From Streptosporangiaceae bacterium (GTDB taxonomy: Bacteria; Actinomycetota; Actinomycetes; Streptosporangiales; Streptosporangiaceae), in NCBI GenBank assembly GCA_030039095.1, contig JASHQP010000323.1, forward strand, positions 1 through 7,138: 7,138 nucleotides of DNA, read 5' to 3'. The notes under the pieces are model-generated. The model was not told the origin of the DNA, made no database searches, and saw only the letters and a list, made by a program, of their open reading frames with translations. Position 1 is the stretch's first letter. Each line of letters opens with the position of its first letter. Of the stretch, positions 1 to 5,997 are shown piece after piece. The translations under genes were made by a program, and so were the position numbers.

Positions 1-138
1 GGCAGGATGGAAGAGTCCACGTCCGCCACGTTATCCCGGGAGCACGCCGTGGTGAGCAATCGAGATGCCAGGTTCGCCAACGGCGCAGCCACGCCGGCCC
101 GCCGTCAGGCCTTGGACACCGCCCTGGACACCCGGTGA
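1..138 (+). CDS. Possible 3' tail of an upstream gene (partial, uncertain)
   Basis: This frame is open from the left edge to a TGA at 136-138, giving about 45 residues rich in Ala, Thr, Arg and Ser and ending in LDTALDTR. The TGA overlaps the GTG start of the next gene by four bases (GTGA), a common arrangement in translationally coupled actinobacterial genes. About 84% of its third positions are G or C, which fits coding. Against it, the stretch is short, it contains a rare TTA leucine codon (31-33), and I recognise no family. An ATG at 7-9 could also make it a 43-codon small ORF. The alternative is a divergent intergenic region: the minus strand has a TAACGT hexamer (33 to 28) with GTG codons at 29 and 20. 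No TAnnnT motif exists on the + strand here, so the next gene has no obvious promoter of its own. Confidence 0.25.
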   Translation, partial: GRMEESTSATLSREHAVVSNRDARFANGAATPARRQALDTALDTR

Positions 139-1262
139 GCAGCCGCGGGACGCGCAGTGGCGAGGCCGTGCACAGGCCGGGCCCGGCGAGGGGCGCAGAG
201 GGGCGCGGGCGGGGCCCGGTGGTCGCCGTCACCGGGGCGGCCAGCGGCCTCGGTCACGCGCTCACGGTCCGGCTGGCGGCATCGGACAGGATCGGCCGGG
301 TGATCGCCATCGACGGCCACCGCGGGGACGCGACGGGCGTGACCTGGCGGGTTGTGGACATCCGCGATCCGGCGCTGGCCGGGCGGCTCGCCGGGGTGGA
401 CGCCGTCGTGCACACCGACGTCGACCTGGCGCCGGATTCCGATGCCCGGTCCCGGCGGGCGTTCAACGTCCGCGGCGCGCAGACCGTTCTGACCGCCGCG
501 GCAGCCGGGCGGGTGGGCCGGGTCGTGCTCGTGACCAGCGCGATGGTGTACGGCGCGCAGCCGGACAACCCGGTGCCGCTGGCCGAGGACGCGCCGCTGA
601 GCGTTGACCTCGACGGCAGCGTGGTCGGCGACCTGCTGGAGATCGAGCAGCTGGCACAGCGCTCGCCGACGGCCAACCCGGGCATGGCCGTCACGGTTGT
701 CCGTCCGGCCGCGCTGGTCGGTGAGGGCGTGGACACCCTGATCACCCGGCACTTCGAAGCGCCCAGGCTGCTGGCCGTCAAGGGCTGCGCCCCGCGCTGG
801 CAGTTCTGCCACGTCGACGACCTGGTGTCGGCGCTCGAGCTGGCCGCGGCCGGCGAGGTGACCGGGAAGTTCGCCGTAGGCTGCGACGGATGGCTGGAAC
901 AGGAGCAGGTGGAGGAACTGTCCGGGCTGCGCCAGATCGAGCTGCCGCCCGGGCTTACCTTCGGCACCGCCCAGCGGCTGCACCGGGCGGGGATGACTCC
1001 CGCCCTGGTGACCGACCTGCACTTCGTCGTGTACCCGTGGGTGGTGGACTGCGCTGCCCTGCGGGAGGCGGGCTGGAAGCCCGGTTTCGACAACCAGGCG
1101 GCCCTCGCGGTCCTGCTCGAGCAGCGCGGCGGCCACCACGCGCTGGCCGGCCGGCGGCTGGACCGCAAGGACGCGACGATCACCGCCGCGGGCGCCACCG
1201 TCGCCGTCATCGGGACGGCGGCGATCGTGCGCGAGGTCAGGCGCCGGCGCCGCAGCACCTGA
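135..1262 (+). CDS. Extended-SDR-like NAD-dependent epimerase/dehydratase family protein, tail-anchored, probably non-canonical active site
   Basis: The 375-residue protein has a Rossmann fold start. The nucleotide-binding loop TGAASGLG covers residues 33-40, and an acidic residue (D60) after the second strand favours NAD. A strand-plus-turn TSAMVYG at 134-140 is the SDR Ser/Tyr-Gly region. Downstream of it the usual YxxxK pair is absent: residues 163-173 read VVGDLLEIEQL. It therefore may bind a nucleotide without classical epimerase chemistry. Residues 349-365 form a hydrophobic stretch followed by five arginines, which looks like a C-terminal membrane anchor with a cytoplasmic basic tail. 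From memory, Streptomyces has close homologues, also lacking YxxxK, next to moaE. The start is uncertain: GTG 135 gives a 28-residue Arg/Gly-rich leader before the fold, and in-frame GTG codons at 168 and 219 are alternatives, the last preceded by a G-rich run. It ends 22 bp before moaE. Substrate unknown. Confidence 0.85.
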   Translation: MSSRGTRSGEAVHRPGPARGAEGRGRGPVVAVTGAASGLGHALTVRLAASDRIGRVIAIDGHRGDATGVTWRVVDIRDPALAGRLAGVDAVVHTDVDLAPDSDARSRRAFNVRGAQTVLTAAAAGRVGRVVLVTSAMVYGAQPDNPVPLAEDAPLSVDLDGSVVGDLLEIEQLAQRSPTANPGMAVTVVRPAALVGEGVDTLITRHFEAPRLLAVKGCAPRWQFCHVDDLVSALELAAAGEVTGKFAVGCDGWLEQEQVEELSGLRQIELPPGLTFGTAQRLHRAGMTPALVTDLHFVVYPWVVDCAALREAGWKPGFDNQAALAVLLEQRGGHHALAGRRLDRKDATITAAGATVAVIGTAAIVREVRRRRRST

Positions 1263-1272
1263 GCGGCCGCGA

Positions 1273-1278
1273 TAACTT
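1273..1278 (+). promoter_or_regulatory. Candidate -10 element (TAACTT) for a leaderless moaE transcript
   Basis: TAACTT matches the actinobacterial TAnnnT -10 pattern and ends six bases before the GTG start at 1285, so transcription would begin at about the first base of the start codon. The 22-bp gap after the SDR gene contains no purine-rich ribosome-binding sequence, which supports leaderless translation. No good -35 hexamer is seen 17 bp upstream, which is common for such promoters. Confidence 0.5.
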
Positions 1279-1284
1279 GACACT

Positions 1285-1707
1285 GTGGACACGATCCGGC
1301 TAGCCGAGCTGCGGGACACGCCGCTGTCGGTCGACGAGGCCCTCGCCGCGGTCTCGGACCCGGCGGCGGGCGGTATCGCGCTGTTCGTCGGCGCGGTCCG
1401 CGACCATGACCATGGCCAGGATGTGGCCCGCCTCGGCTACAGCGGGCATCCCTCGGCAGCGGCGGAGCTACGGCGGGTCGCGGAGAAGGTCGCGGCCAGC
1501 TTCAGCGTCACCGCCGTCGCGGCCGTGCACCGGGTTGGCGACCTCGCCGTCGGCGATCTTGCGGTGGTCGTGGCCGTGTCCAGCCCCCACCGCGGCGACG
1601 CGTTCGACGCCTGCCGGGCGCTGATCGACGAGCTCAAGCAGACCGTGCCGATCTGGAAGCACCAGCAGTACGTCGGCGGCGGAGGCGAGTGGGTCAACAG
1701 CGCGTAG
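1285..1707 (+). CDS. moaE: Molybdopterin synthase catalytic (large) subunit MoaE
   Basis: The 140-residue product has the usual MoaE length. With MoaD it forms the cytoplasmic heterotetramer that transfers two sulfurs to precursor Z (cPMP) to make molybdopterin in molybdenum cofactor synthesis. Family motifs are in order: GGIALFVGAVRDH at 29-41 (F34 and R39 match the E. coli pocket), HRVGDLAVGD in the middle, SSPHR with H102/R103, and DELKQTVPIWK with K118 and K125, equivalent to catalytic K119 and K126 of E. coli. The usual HPMAE segment is HPSAAAE here (55-61), so the Met is missing. GTG 1285 is preferred because it puts the motifs at E. coli-like positions and because the upstream TAACTT fits a leaderless mRNA. 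No moaD, moaA, moaC or mog gene is visible, so the small subunit must be encoded elsewhere. Sits between the SDR gene (22 bp) and the protease gene (9 bp). Confidence 0.95.
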   Translation: MDTIRLAELRDTPLSVDEALAAVSDPAAGGIALFVGAVRDHDHGQDVARLGYSGHPSAAAELRRVAEKVAASFSVTAVAAVHRVGDLAVGDLAVVVAVSSPHRGDAFDACRALIDELKQTVPIWKHQQYVGGGGEWVNSA

Positions 1708-1710
1708 TCT
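1705..1710 (+). promoter_or_regulatory. Candidate -10 element (TAGTCT) overlapping the moaE stop codon
   Basis: TAGTCT matches TAnnnT, and its first three bases are the moaE stop codon. It ends six bases before the ATG at 1717, the same geometry as the hexamer in front of moaE. The six intervening bases are TCCCCC, which cannot act as a ribosome site. The nearest GGAGG-like run (about 1680-1685) is some 30 bases from the ATG, too far to serve it. This predicts a leaderless protease mRNA. Confidence 0.5.
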
Positions 1711-1716
1711 TCCCCC

Positions 1717-2748
1717 ATGTCCCGCCGATCCGTCACGCTGCTCGTGGCAGCAGCCGGAGTCCTGATCGCGCTTGCCGTCGCCGTGGTCGCGCCGGTGCCA
1801 TACGTTGCGCTGACCCCCGGTCCGACCCTGAACACGCTCGGCACGCTGAGCGGCAAGCCGCTGATACGGGTCACGGGGCACCGGGTCTACCCGACGACGG
1901 GCAACCTCAACATGGTGACGGTGTCCTTCTTCGGCGGTCCCGGAACCGACTTCAACATCTTCGCCGCGCTGCGCTCCTGGCTGAGCCCGCACGACGCCGT
2001 CGTGCCGTCGTCGGAGATCTTCACACCGGGTGACACGTCGCAGCAGGTGGCGCAGCAGGACACCGAGGAGATGGCGAACTCGCAGCAGGCGGCCACGGCC
2101 GCCGCGCTGTGCCAGCTCGGGATCGGCTTCAAGACGATCGACACCGTCCAGTCGACGATCAAGGGCATGCCGGCCGCGGGCGTGCTGCGCCCCGGCGACG
2201 TCATCACGGCCGTCGACGGCACGCCGGTGAGCTGCCGGGCCGACGCCGGGACCCTGGTCAAGGAGCGCAAGCCGGGCGCCACGGTGCAGCTGACCATCCT
2301 GCGGCACGGCCGGACCGTCCCGGTCCGGCTGACCACCGCCGACGTCCAGGGAGAGCCCGAGATCGGCGTGTACCTGGTGGAGAGCTTCACGTTCCCGTTC
2401 ACGGTGTCGATCAGCGTCGGGAACATCGGCGGGCCCAGCGCCGGGCTGATGTTCGCGCTGGGTCTCATCGACAAGATCACCCCGGACAACCTGACCGGCG
2501 GCCGGTTCATCGCCGGCACGGGGGAGATCGAGGCCAACGGCACCGTTGAGCCGATCGGCGGGATCCAGCAGAAGATGGCGGGCGCGCGCGCGGCCGGGGC
2601 GACGATCTTCCTGACCCCCGCGGCGAACTGCCCGGACGCCGCGGGGGCGGTGCCCGCTGGCATGCACCTGATCAAGGTAAGCTCCCTGGCCGGTGCCATA
2701 GCGGCCCTAGACGCACTGAAGGCGGGCAAGCCGGTTCCTTCGTGCTGA
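1717..2748 (+). CDS. Membrane-anchored PDZ domain and Lon-type (S16) serine protease, YlbL/SepM-like
   Basis: The 343-residue protein starts with MSRR and a hydrophobic segment at about residues 6-27, a signal anchor that would place the rest outside the membrane. A PDZ domain at about 130-205 contains GVLRPGDVITAVDGTPV. The C-terminal Lon-like proteolytic domain (about 210-335) has GGPSAG with nucleophile S241 and GGIQQK with general base K286. The 45-residue Ser-Lys spacing is normal for S16 enzymes. There is no AAA+ ATPase domain, so it should cleave without ATP. Relatives include Bacillus YlbL and streptococcal SepM, the latter a pheromone-processing protease. The substrate here is unknown. 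Four cysteines, including the last residue, lie in the predicted external part. The ATG is supported by the signal anchor directly after it. The next gene is a UPF0182 protein, the same order as the Mycobacterium pair Rv3194c/Rv3193c (from memory), suggesting a shared envelope role. Confidence 0.92.
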   Translation: MSRRSVTLLVAAAGVLIALAVAVVAPVPYVALTPGPTLNTLGTLSGKPLIRVTGHRVYPTTGNLNMVTVSFFGGPGTDFNIFAALRSWLSPHDAVVPSSEIFTPGDTSQQVAQQDTEEMANSQQAATAAALCQLGIGFKTIDTVQSTIKGMPAAGVLRPGDVITAVDGTPVSCRADAGTLVKERKPGATVQLTILRHGRTVPVRLTTADVQGEPEIGVYLVESFTFPFTVSISVGNIGGPSAGLMFALGLIDKITPDNLTGGRFIAGTGEIEANGTVEPIGGIQQKMAGARAAGATIFLTPAANCPDAAGAVPAGMHLIKVSSLAGAIAALDALKAGKPVPSC

Positions 2749-2771
2749 AAGGGGCGTCACTCCGCAACACC

Positions 2772-2810
2772 GGGAATGGCCGCGGGAACTGTGCCCAATG
2801 CCGGTAAGTT
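2772..2810 (+). promoter_or_regulatory. Candidate promoter region of the UPF0182 gene (possible ECF-type, or TAAGTT -10)
   Basis: Two promoter readings overlap in the 104-bp gap. GGAAC at 2785-2789 is followed after exactly 18 bases by GTT at 2808-2810, resembling the GGAAT-N18-GTT layout of SigR-class ECF promoters. A second GGGAAT lies 12 bp upstream at 2772-2777 but has no GTT at the matching distance. Separately, TAAGTT at 2805-2810 fits the housekeeping TAnnnT -10, without a convincing -35. Either would give a leader of about 35 bases. Such short motifs arise by chance, so this is a suggestion only. Confidence 0.3.
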
Positions 2811-2842
2811 GCCGTCAATGTACCGCTGCCTGAGCTGAGCTA

Positions 2843-2851
2843 AGGGGGAGG
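2843..2851 (+). promoter_or_regulatory. Purine-rich ribosome-binding site for the UPF0182 gene
   Basis: The run AGGGGGAGG ends one base before the GTG at 2853. Its 5' portion (AGGGGG) sits about four bases from the start, so the site is strong in composition but unusually close. It supports GTG 2853, and no other in-frame start lies nearby upstream. Confidence 0.7.
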
Positions 2852-2852
2852 C

Positions 2853-5810
2853 GTGGCCTTCCGATCTACCGGCCACTCCCGGCCGCCAGGCAAACCCATC
2901 GCGCTGCCACGGTGGTCGAAACACGTGATCCCGGTGCTGGCGGGGCTGATCGCGCTGATCGTGATCGTCTTCGTCGGCGCCGGCGTGTGGACCGACTGGC
3001 TGTGGTTCCGCGCGGTCAGCTACACGTCGGTATTTGGCATCACCTACGGGGTGAAGTGGGCGCTGTTCGCCGTCGCCGCCGCATTCATGACGGCCATCAT
3101 CGGCGTCAACATCCGGCTGGCCTACCGGCTCAGGCCGGCTCAGCGGCCGATCTCGCCTCAGCGCCCGATCCCGCCTCAGCAGCCGACCTCACCTCTGCGG
3201 CCGATCTCTCCCCAGCAGCAAGGGCTCGAGGCGTACCGGCTGGCCATCGAGCCACACAGACGGCTCGTCGTGGGCGTGATCCTCGGCCTGATCGGGCTCA
3301 TTTCCGGCCTCGCCGCCGCGGGCAGCTGGCGAACCTGGCTGCTGTTCGAGAACCGGACCTCGTTCGGGGTCAAAGACCCCCAGTTCCACGTGGACATCTC
3401 CTTTTTCGTCTTCGACTACCCGTTCATCCGGATGGTGCTCAGCTTCCTGTTCGCGGGCGTGCTGCTGTCGATCATGGCGGCCGCCGTCGTGCACTACCTG
3501 TATGGCGGGCTGCGGCTGCAGCTGCGCGGCGAGCGCGCGACCCAGGGTGCCCGGGCTCATCTGTTCGTGCTCATCGGCGTGTTCATGCTGCTCAAAGCCG
3601 TCGCGTACTGGGTGGACCGCTACGGCATCGACTTCTCGCAGCGCGGCGTGGTGCAGACCGGTGCCTCGTACACGGACGTGAACGCCGTGCTCCCGGCCAA
3701 GACCGTACTGGCGGTGATCGCGGTGATCTGCGCGGCCCTGTTCTTCGCCGGCGCGATCCGCCGGAACGCGATGCTGCCCGCCGTGGGGTTTGGCCTGCTC
3801 GTGCTCTCCGCCGTGATCGTGGGCGGCCTCTACCCGGCGATCGTGCAGCAGTTCGTGGTGAAGCCGAACGAGCTCGCCAAGGAGGGCCCGTACCTCGCCC
3901 GCGAGATAAAGAGCACGCGCACCGCGTTCGGGCTCACCAGGGTCCAGACGACGCCTTATTCGGCCACGTCGTCCGAGCCGACGTCGCAGCTGGCCAGCCA
4001 GGTCGCGGCGTTCCCCGACGTGCGACAGCTGGATCCCGGCGTGGTGTCGGCGGCGTTCCAGCAGCTGCAGCAGGTCAAGGGCTACTACAAGTTCGACGAT
4101 GTGCTGTCGGTCGACAGGTACCCGGTGGCGGGCAGCTCCGTGCCCGAGGACATGATCGTCGGCGTCCGCGACATGTCGGGCCCGCCGGCGGGCCAGGACA
4201 ACTGGATCAACAGTCACCTCGTCTACACCCACGGCTTCGGGTTCGTGGCCGCGGCGGCGAACGAGACGTCGAGCGGCGGCAACCCCGACTTCACCGAGAG
4301 CGACATCCCGCCGTCGGGCGAGCTCGACGTCAGGCAGCCCCGGGTGTACTTCGGCGAGCAGGAGACGAGCTACGCGATCGTCGACACCCACCAGCTCGAG
4401 CTGGACTACCCCAACTCCAGCGCCGGCGGCCAGGCGAACACCACCTATGCCGGCAGCGGCGGCGTCCCGATCGGGTCGCTGCTGAACCGGCTGCTGTATA
4501 CGATCAAGTTCCGCGAGCCCAACATCCTGCTGTCCGGCGCCATCGACGCCAATTCGAAGATCATGTACATAAGGGACCCGCTGTCCCGGGTGGAAAAGGT
4601 CGCGCCGTTCCTCACCCTGGACAGCAACACCTACCCGGTCGTGGTCGGCGGCCAGATCTACTGGATGGTCGACGCGTACACGACCACCGACGACTACCCC
4701 TACTCGCAGCGGCTGAGCCTGTCGCAGGCCAGCTCCGACAGCTACAGCCCGGGCGGCTCGATCGTCGGCCCTGCCGACCAGGTCAACTACATCCGCAATT
4801 CGGTCAAGGCGGTCGTGAATGCGTACACCGGCGCGGTCACGCTGTACCAGTGGGGCGGCAACGACCCGGTGCTCGACACGTGGAAGAAGGCCTTCCCCGG
4901 CGTGATCAAGCCGGAGAGCTCCATACCCAAGGGCCTGCTGCAGCACCTGCGGTACCCGCCGGTCCTGTTCGAGGCGCAGCGGCAGATCCTGTCGCAGTAC
5001 CACGTGACGCAGGCTCCGGAGTTCTACAGTGGGCAGAACTTCTGGCAGGTGCCCACCGACCCGAGCGGCACCAACCCCAACAACTCCAGCCAGCCGCCCT
5101 ACTACCTGACGATGACGATGCCGGGCCAGCCACAGCCGGAGTTCTCGCTGGTCACGTCCCTCACCCCGCGTGGCAGGCCCAACATGGCCGCGTTCATGGA
5201 AGTGAACAGCAACCCGCTGAGCAAGGGCTATGGCACGATCCGGGTGCTGCAGCTGCCGCAGGACACCACGATCCGCGGCCCGCAGCAGGTGCAGAACGAT
5301 TTCGAGTCGAACGCGACAGTGGCGTCGGCCCTGACGCTGCTGCGCCAGGGCGGGTCCAGGGTGATCGAGGGCAACCTGATCACGCTGCCGGTCGGCGGCG
5401 GCCTGGTGTACCTCGAGCCTGTCTACGTATCCCAGTCGCAGACGGGCAGCTCCGGTGCCTATCCCACGCTGCAGGCCATGCTCGTGTACTTCGACGGCCA
5501 GGTGGGGTATGGAACCACCCTGCAAAGGGCGCTGCAGGGCGTGTTCGGGACCGCGCCGGCGACGACCAGCCCGGGAACCACCCCGCCGCCGAGCAGCCAC
5601 CCGCAGAGCACGAACCCGGCAGTGCTGAAGTTCCTGCAGCAGGCCGAGAGCTACTACAGCCAGGCTCAGGCGGCGCTCAGGAGCGACAACCTCATCCTCT
5701 ACGCAAATGACCTGGCCCAGATGAAGAAGGCGCTGGACGAGGCCACGGCGGCCGCGCAGGGCAGCGGCAAGACCGCGACCCCGTCGCCGTCGCCGTCGGC
5801 CAGCCCGTAG
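2853..5810 (+). CDS. UPF0182 family large integral membrane protein
   Basis: The 985-residue product matches the usual length of the family (M. tuberculosis Rv3193c and Rv0064 are similar, from memory). Seven membrane segments are visible at about residues 25-45, 66-88, 138-157, 191-217, 235-254, 283-302 and 308-330. Basic loops after segments 2, 4 and 6 give an N-in, C-out topology by the positive-inside rule. Recognisable family blocks are TDWLWFRAVSYTSVF (47-61), FGVKDPQFHVDISFFVFDYP (171-190) and YPAIVQQFVVKPNELAKEGPY just after segment 7. The roughly 640-residue C-terminal part would be extracytoplasmic. It ends with a Thr/Pro/Ser linker from residue 901, a helical block (about 918-970) and a PSPSPSASP tail. 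The molecular function of the family is not established. The cytoplasmic loop at 92-123 is expanded by an 18-bp tandem repeat. The protease gene lies 104 bp upstream. The GTG start is supported by the purine-rich run before it. Confidence 0.95.
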   Translation: MAFRSTGHSRPPGKPIALPRWSKHVIPVLAGLIALIVIVFVGAGVWTDWLWFRAVSYTSVFGITYGVKWALFAVAAAFMTAIIGVNIRLAYRLRPAQRPISPQRPIPPQQPTSPLRPISPQQQGLEAYRLAIEPHRRLVVGVILGLIGLISGLAAAGSWRTWLLFENRTSFGVKDPQFHVDISFFVFDYPFIRMVLSFLFAGVLLSIMAAAVVHYLYGGLRLQLRGERATQGARAHLFVLIGVFMLLKAVAYWVDRYGIDFSQRGVVQTGASYTDVNAVLPAKTVLAVIAVICAALFFAGAIRRNAMLPAVGFGLLVLSAVIVGGLYPAIVQQFVVKPNELAKEGPYLAREIKSTRTAFGLTRVQTTPYSATSSEPTSQLASQVAAFPDVRQLDPGVVSAAFQQLQQVKGYYKFDDVLSVDRYPVAGSSVPEDMIVGVRDMSGPPAGQDNWINSHLVYTHGFGFVAAAANETSSGGNPDFTESDIPPSGELDVRQPRVYFGEQETSYAIVDTHQLELDYPNSSAGGQANTTYAGSGGVPIGSLLNRLLYTIKFREPNILLSGAIDANSKIMYIRDPLSRVEKVAPFLTLDSNTYPVVVGGQIYWMVDAYTTTDDYPYSQRLSLSQASSDSYSPGGSIVGPADQVNYIRNSVKAVVNAYTGAVTLYQWGGNDPVLDTWKKAFPGVIKPESSIPKGLLQHLRYPPVLFEAQRQILSQYHVTQAPEFYSGQNFWQVPTDPSGTNPNNSSQPPYYLTMTMPGQPQPEFSLVTSLTPRGRPNMAAFMEVNSNPLSKGYGTIRVLQLPQDTTIRGPQQVQNDFESNATVASALTLLRQGGSRVIEGNLITLPVGGGLVYLEPVYVSQSQTGSSGAYPTLQAMLVYFDGQVGYGTTLQRALQGVFGTAPATTSPGTTPPPSSHPQSTNPAVLKFLQQAESYYSQAQAALRSDNLILYANDLAQMKKALDEATAAAQGSGKTATPSPSPSASP
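3144..3215 (+). repeat. Four tandem 18-bp units inside the UPF0182 gene
   Basis: Four in-frame 18-bp units (3144, 3162, 3180, 3198) encode RPISPQ, RPIPPQ, QPTSPL and RPISPQ at residues 98-121. A degenerate partial copy precedes them (AGGCCGGCTCAG, 3132-3143). Units 1 and 4 give identical peptides but differ at synonymous positions, so the array is not brand new. It lengthens the predicted cytoplasmic loop between membrane segments 2 and 3 with a Pro-rich, probably unstructured linker. Confidence 0.9.
5781..5798 (+). repeat. Three tandem CCGTCG hexamers at the end of the UPF0182 gene
   Basis: Three perfect CCGTCG copies encode the Pro-Ser repeats of the C-terminal PSPSPSASP tail. Such hexamers can expand or contract in frame by slippage. 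The tail is probably flexible and outside the membrane. Confidence 0.85.
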
Positions 5811-5837
5811 CCGCGGCGTGACCGCTGGGCAGCGGCT
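5809..5837 (+). terminator. Weak stem-loop after the UPF0182 gene, possible terminator
   Basis: CCGCT (5822-5826) and AGCGG (5831-5835) can form a 5-bp stem with a GGGC loop. Alternatively AGCCGC (5809-5814, overlapping the stop codon) can pair with GCGGCT (5832-5837). No T-tract follows, so this is not a classical intrinsic terminator, although actinobacterial terminators often lack one. Confidence 0.3.
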
Positions 5838-5858
5838 GGTCAGCTGACGAGCGGCTGG
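5831..5858 (+). repeat. 9-bp direct repeat flanking a TCAGCTGA palindrome
   Basis: AGCGGCTGG occurs at 5831-5839 and again at 5850-5858, with the 8-bp palindrome TCAGCTGA at 5840-5847 between them. The layout could be a protein-binding site or a chance result of G/C-rich sequence. The rest of this 211-bp gap (5811-6021) holds no gene that I can support. Confidence 0.4.
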
Positions 5859-5926
5859 AACGGGCCGGCTTTGGTCAATCCGCTCTGCGGCGTCGCTGCA
5901 CGGACACGCCGCCGCCCGAGAGGGCG

Positions 5927-5932
5927 TACGCT
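5927..5932 (+). promoter_or_regulatory. Weak candidate -10 (TACGCT) for the glycosyltransferase gene
   Basis: TACGCT fits TAnnnT and is one of few such hexamers in this gap. A CGGACA at 5901-5906 resembles a -35 but lies 20 bp away, longer than ideal. It would give a leader of about 80 bases that includes the 5964-5997 hairpin. Confidence 0.2.
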
Positions 5933-5963
5933 CGGTGCTGACGGGACATCCAGAGCAAAGCTC

Positions 5964-5997
5964 GCCTGCCGCTGGCTGGGCATGCCCCCTGGCAGGC
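5964..5997 (+). other. Stem-loop in the leader of the glycosyltransferase gene
   Basis: GCCTGCC (5964-5970) and GGCAGGC (5991-5997) are a perfect 7-bp inverted repeat separated by 20 bases. Inside lies the palindrome GGGCATGCCC (5978-5987), which can add a GGG/CCC stem with a CATG loop. The downstream arm also forms the palindrome GCAGGCCTGC (5992-6001). The structure ends seven bases before the purine-rich site GAGGAG (6005-6010). It has no T-tract, so it is more likely a leader structure or binding site than a terminator. Confidence 0.4.

Noticed and set aside
65..607. 180-codon + strand frame at the left end
   Set aside because: The product is almost entirely Arg, Gly, Ala and Pro, and it overlaps the SDR gene in another frame.
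105..1319. 404- and 334-codon minus-strand frames opposite the SDR gene
   Set aside because: They are shadows of the SDR gene, whose Rossmann loop and SDR strand motifs are clear on the + strand.
1468..2667. 399-codon minus-strand frame spanning moaE and the protease gene
   Set aside because: It crosses two well-supported + strand genes and gives Arg/His/Asp-rich sequence without any motif.
2769..2805. ACCGG...CCGGT inverted repeat after the protease gene as a terminator
   Set aside because: The stem is only 5 bp with a 27-base loop and no T-tract, so it is not a credible hairpin.
3189..5600. 803-codon open frame on the minus strand, opposite the UPF0182 gene
   Set aside because: It is antisense to an unmistakable family protein. 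Its translation is rich in Arg, His and Asp-Val patterns, as expected when high-GC codons are read in reverse, and shows no recognisable domain.
2912..5710. 932-codon open frame on the + strand inside the UPF0182 gene
   Set aside because: It is a frame-shifted reading of the same DNA with low-complexity Arg/Ala/Gly/Pro protein and no hydrophobic segments. Long shadow frames are normal at this GC content.
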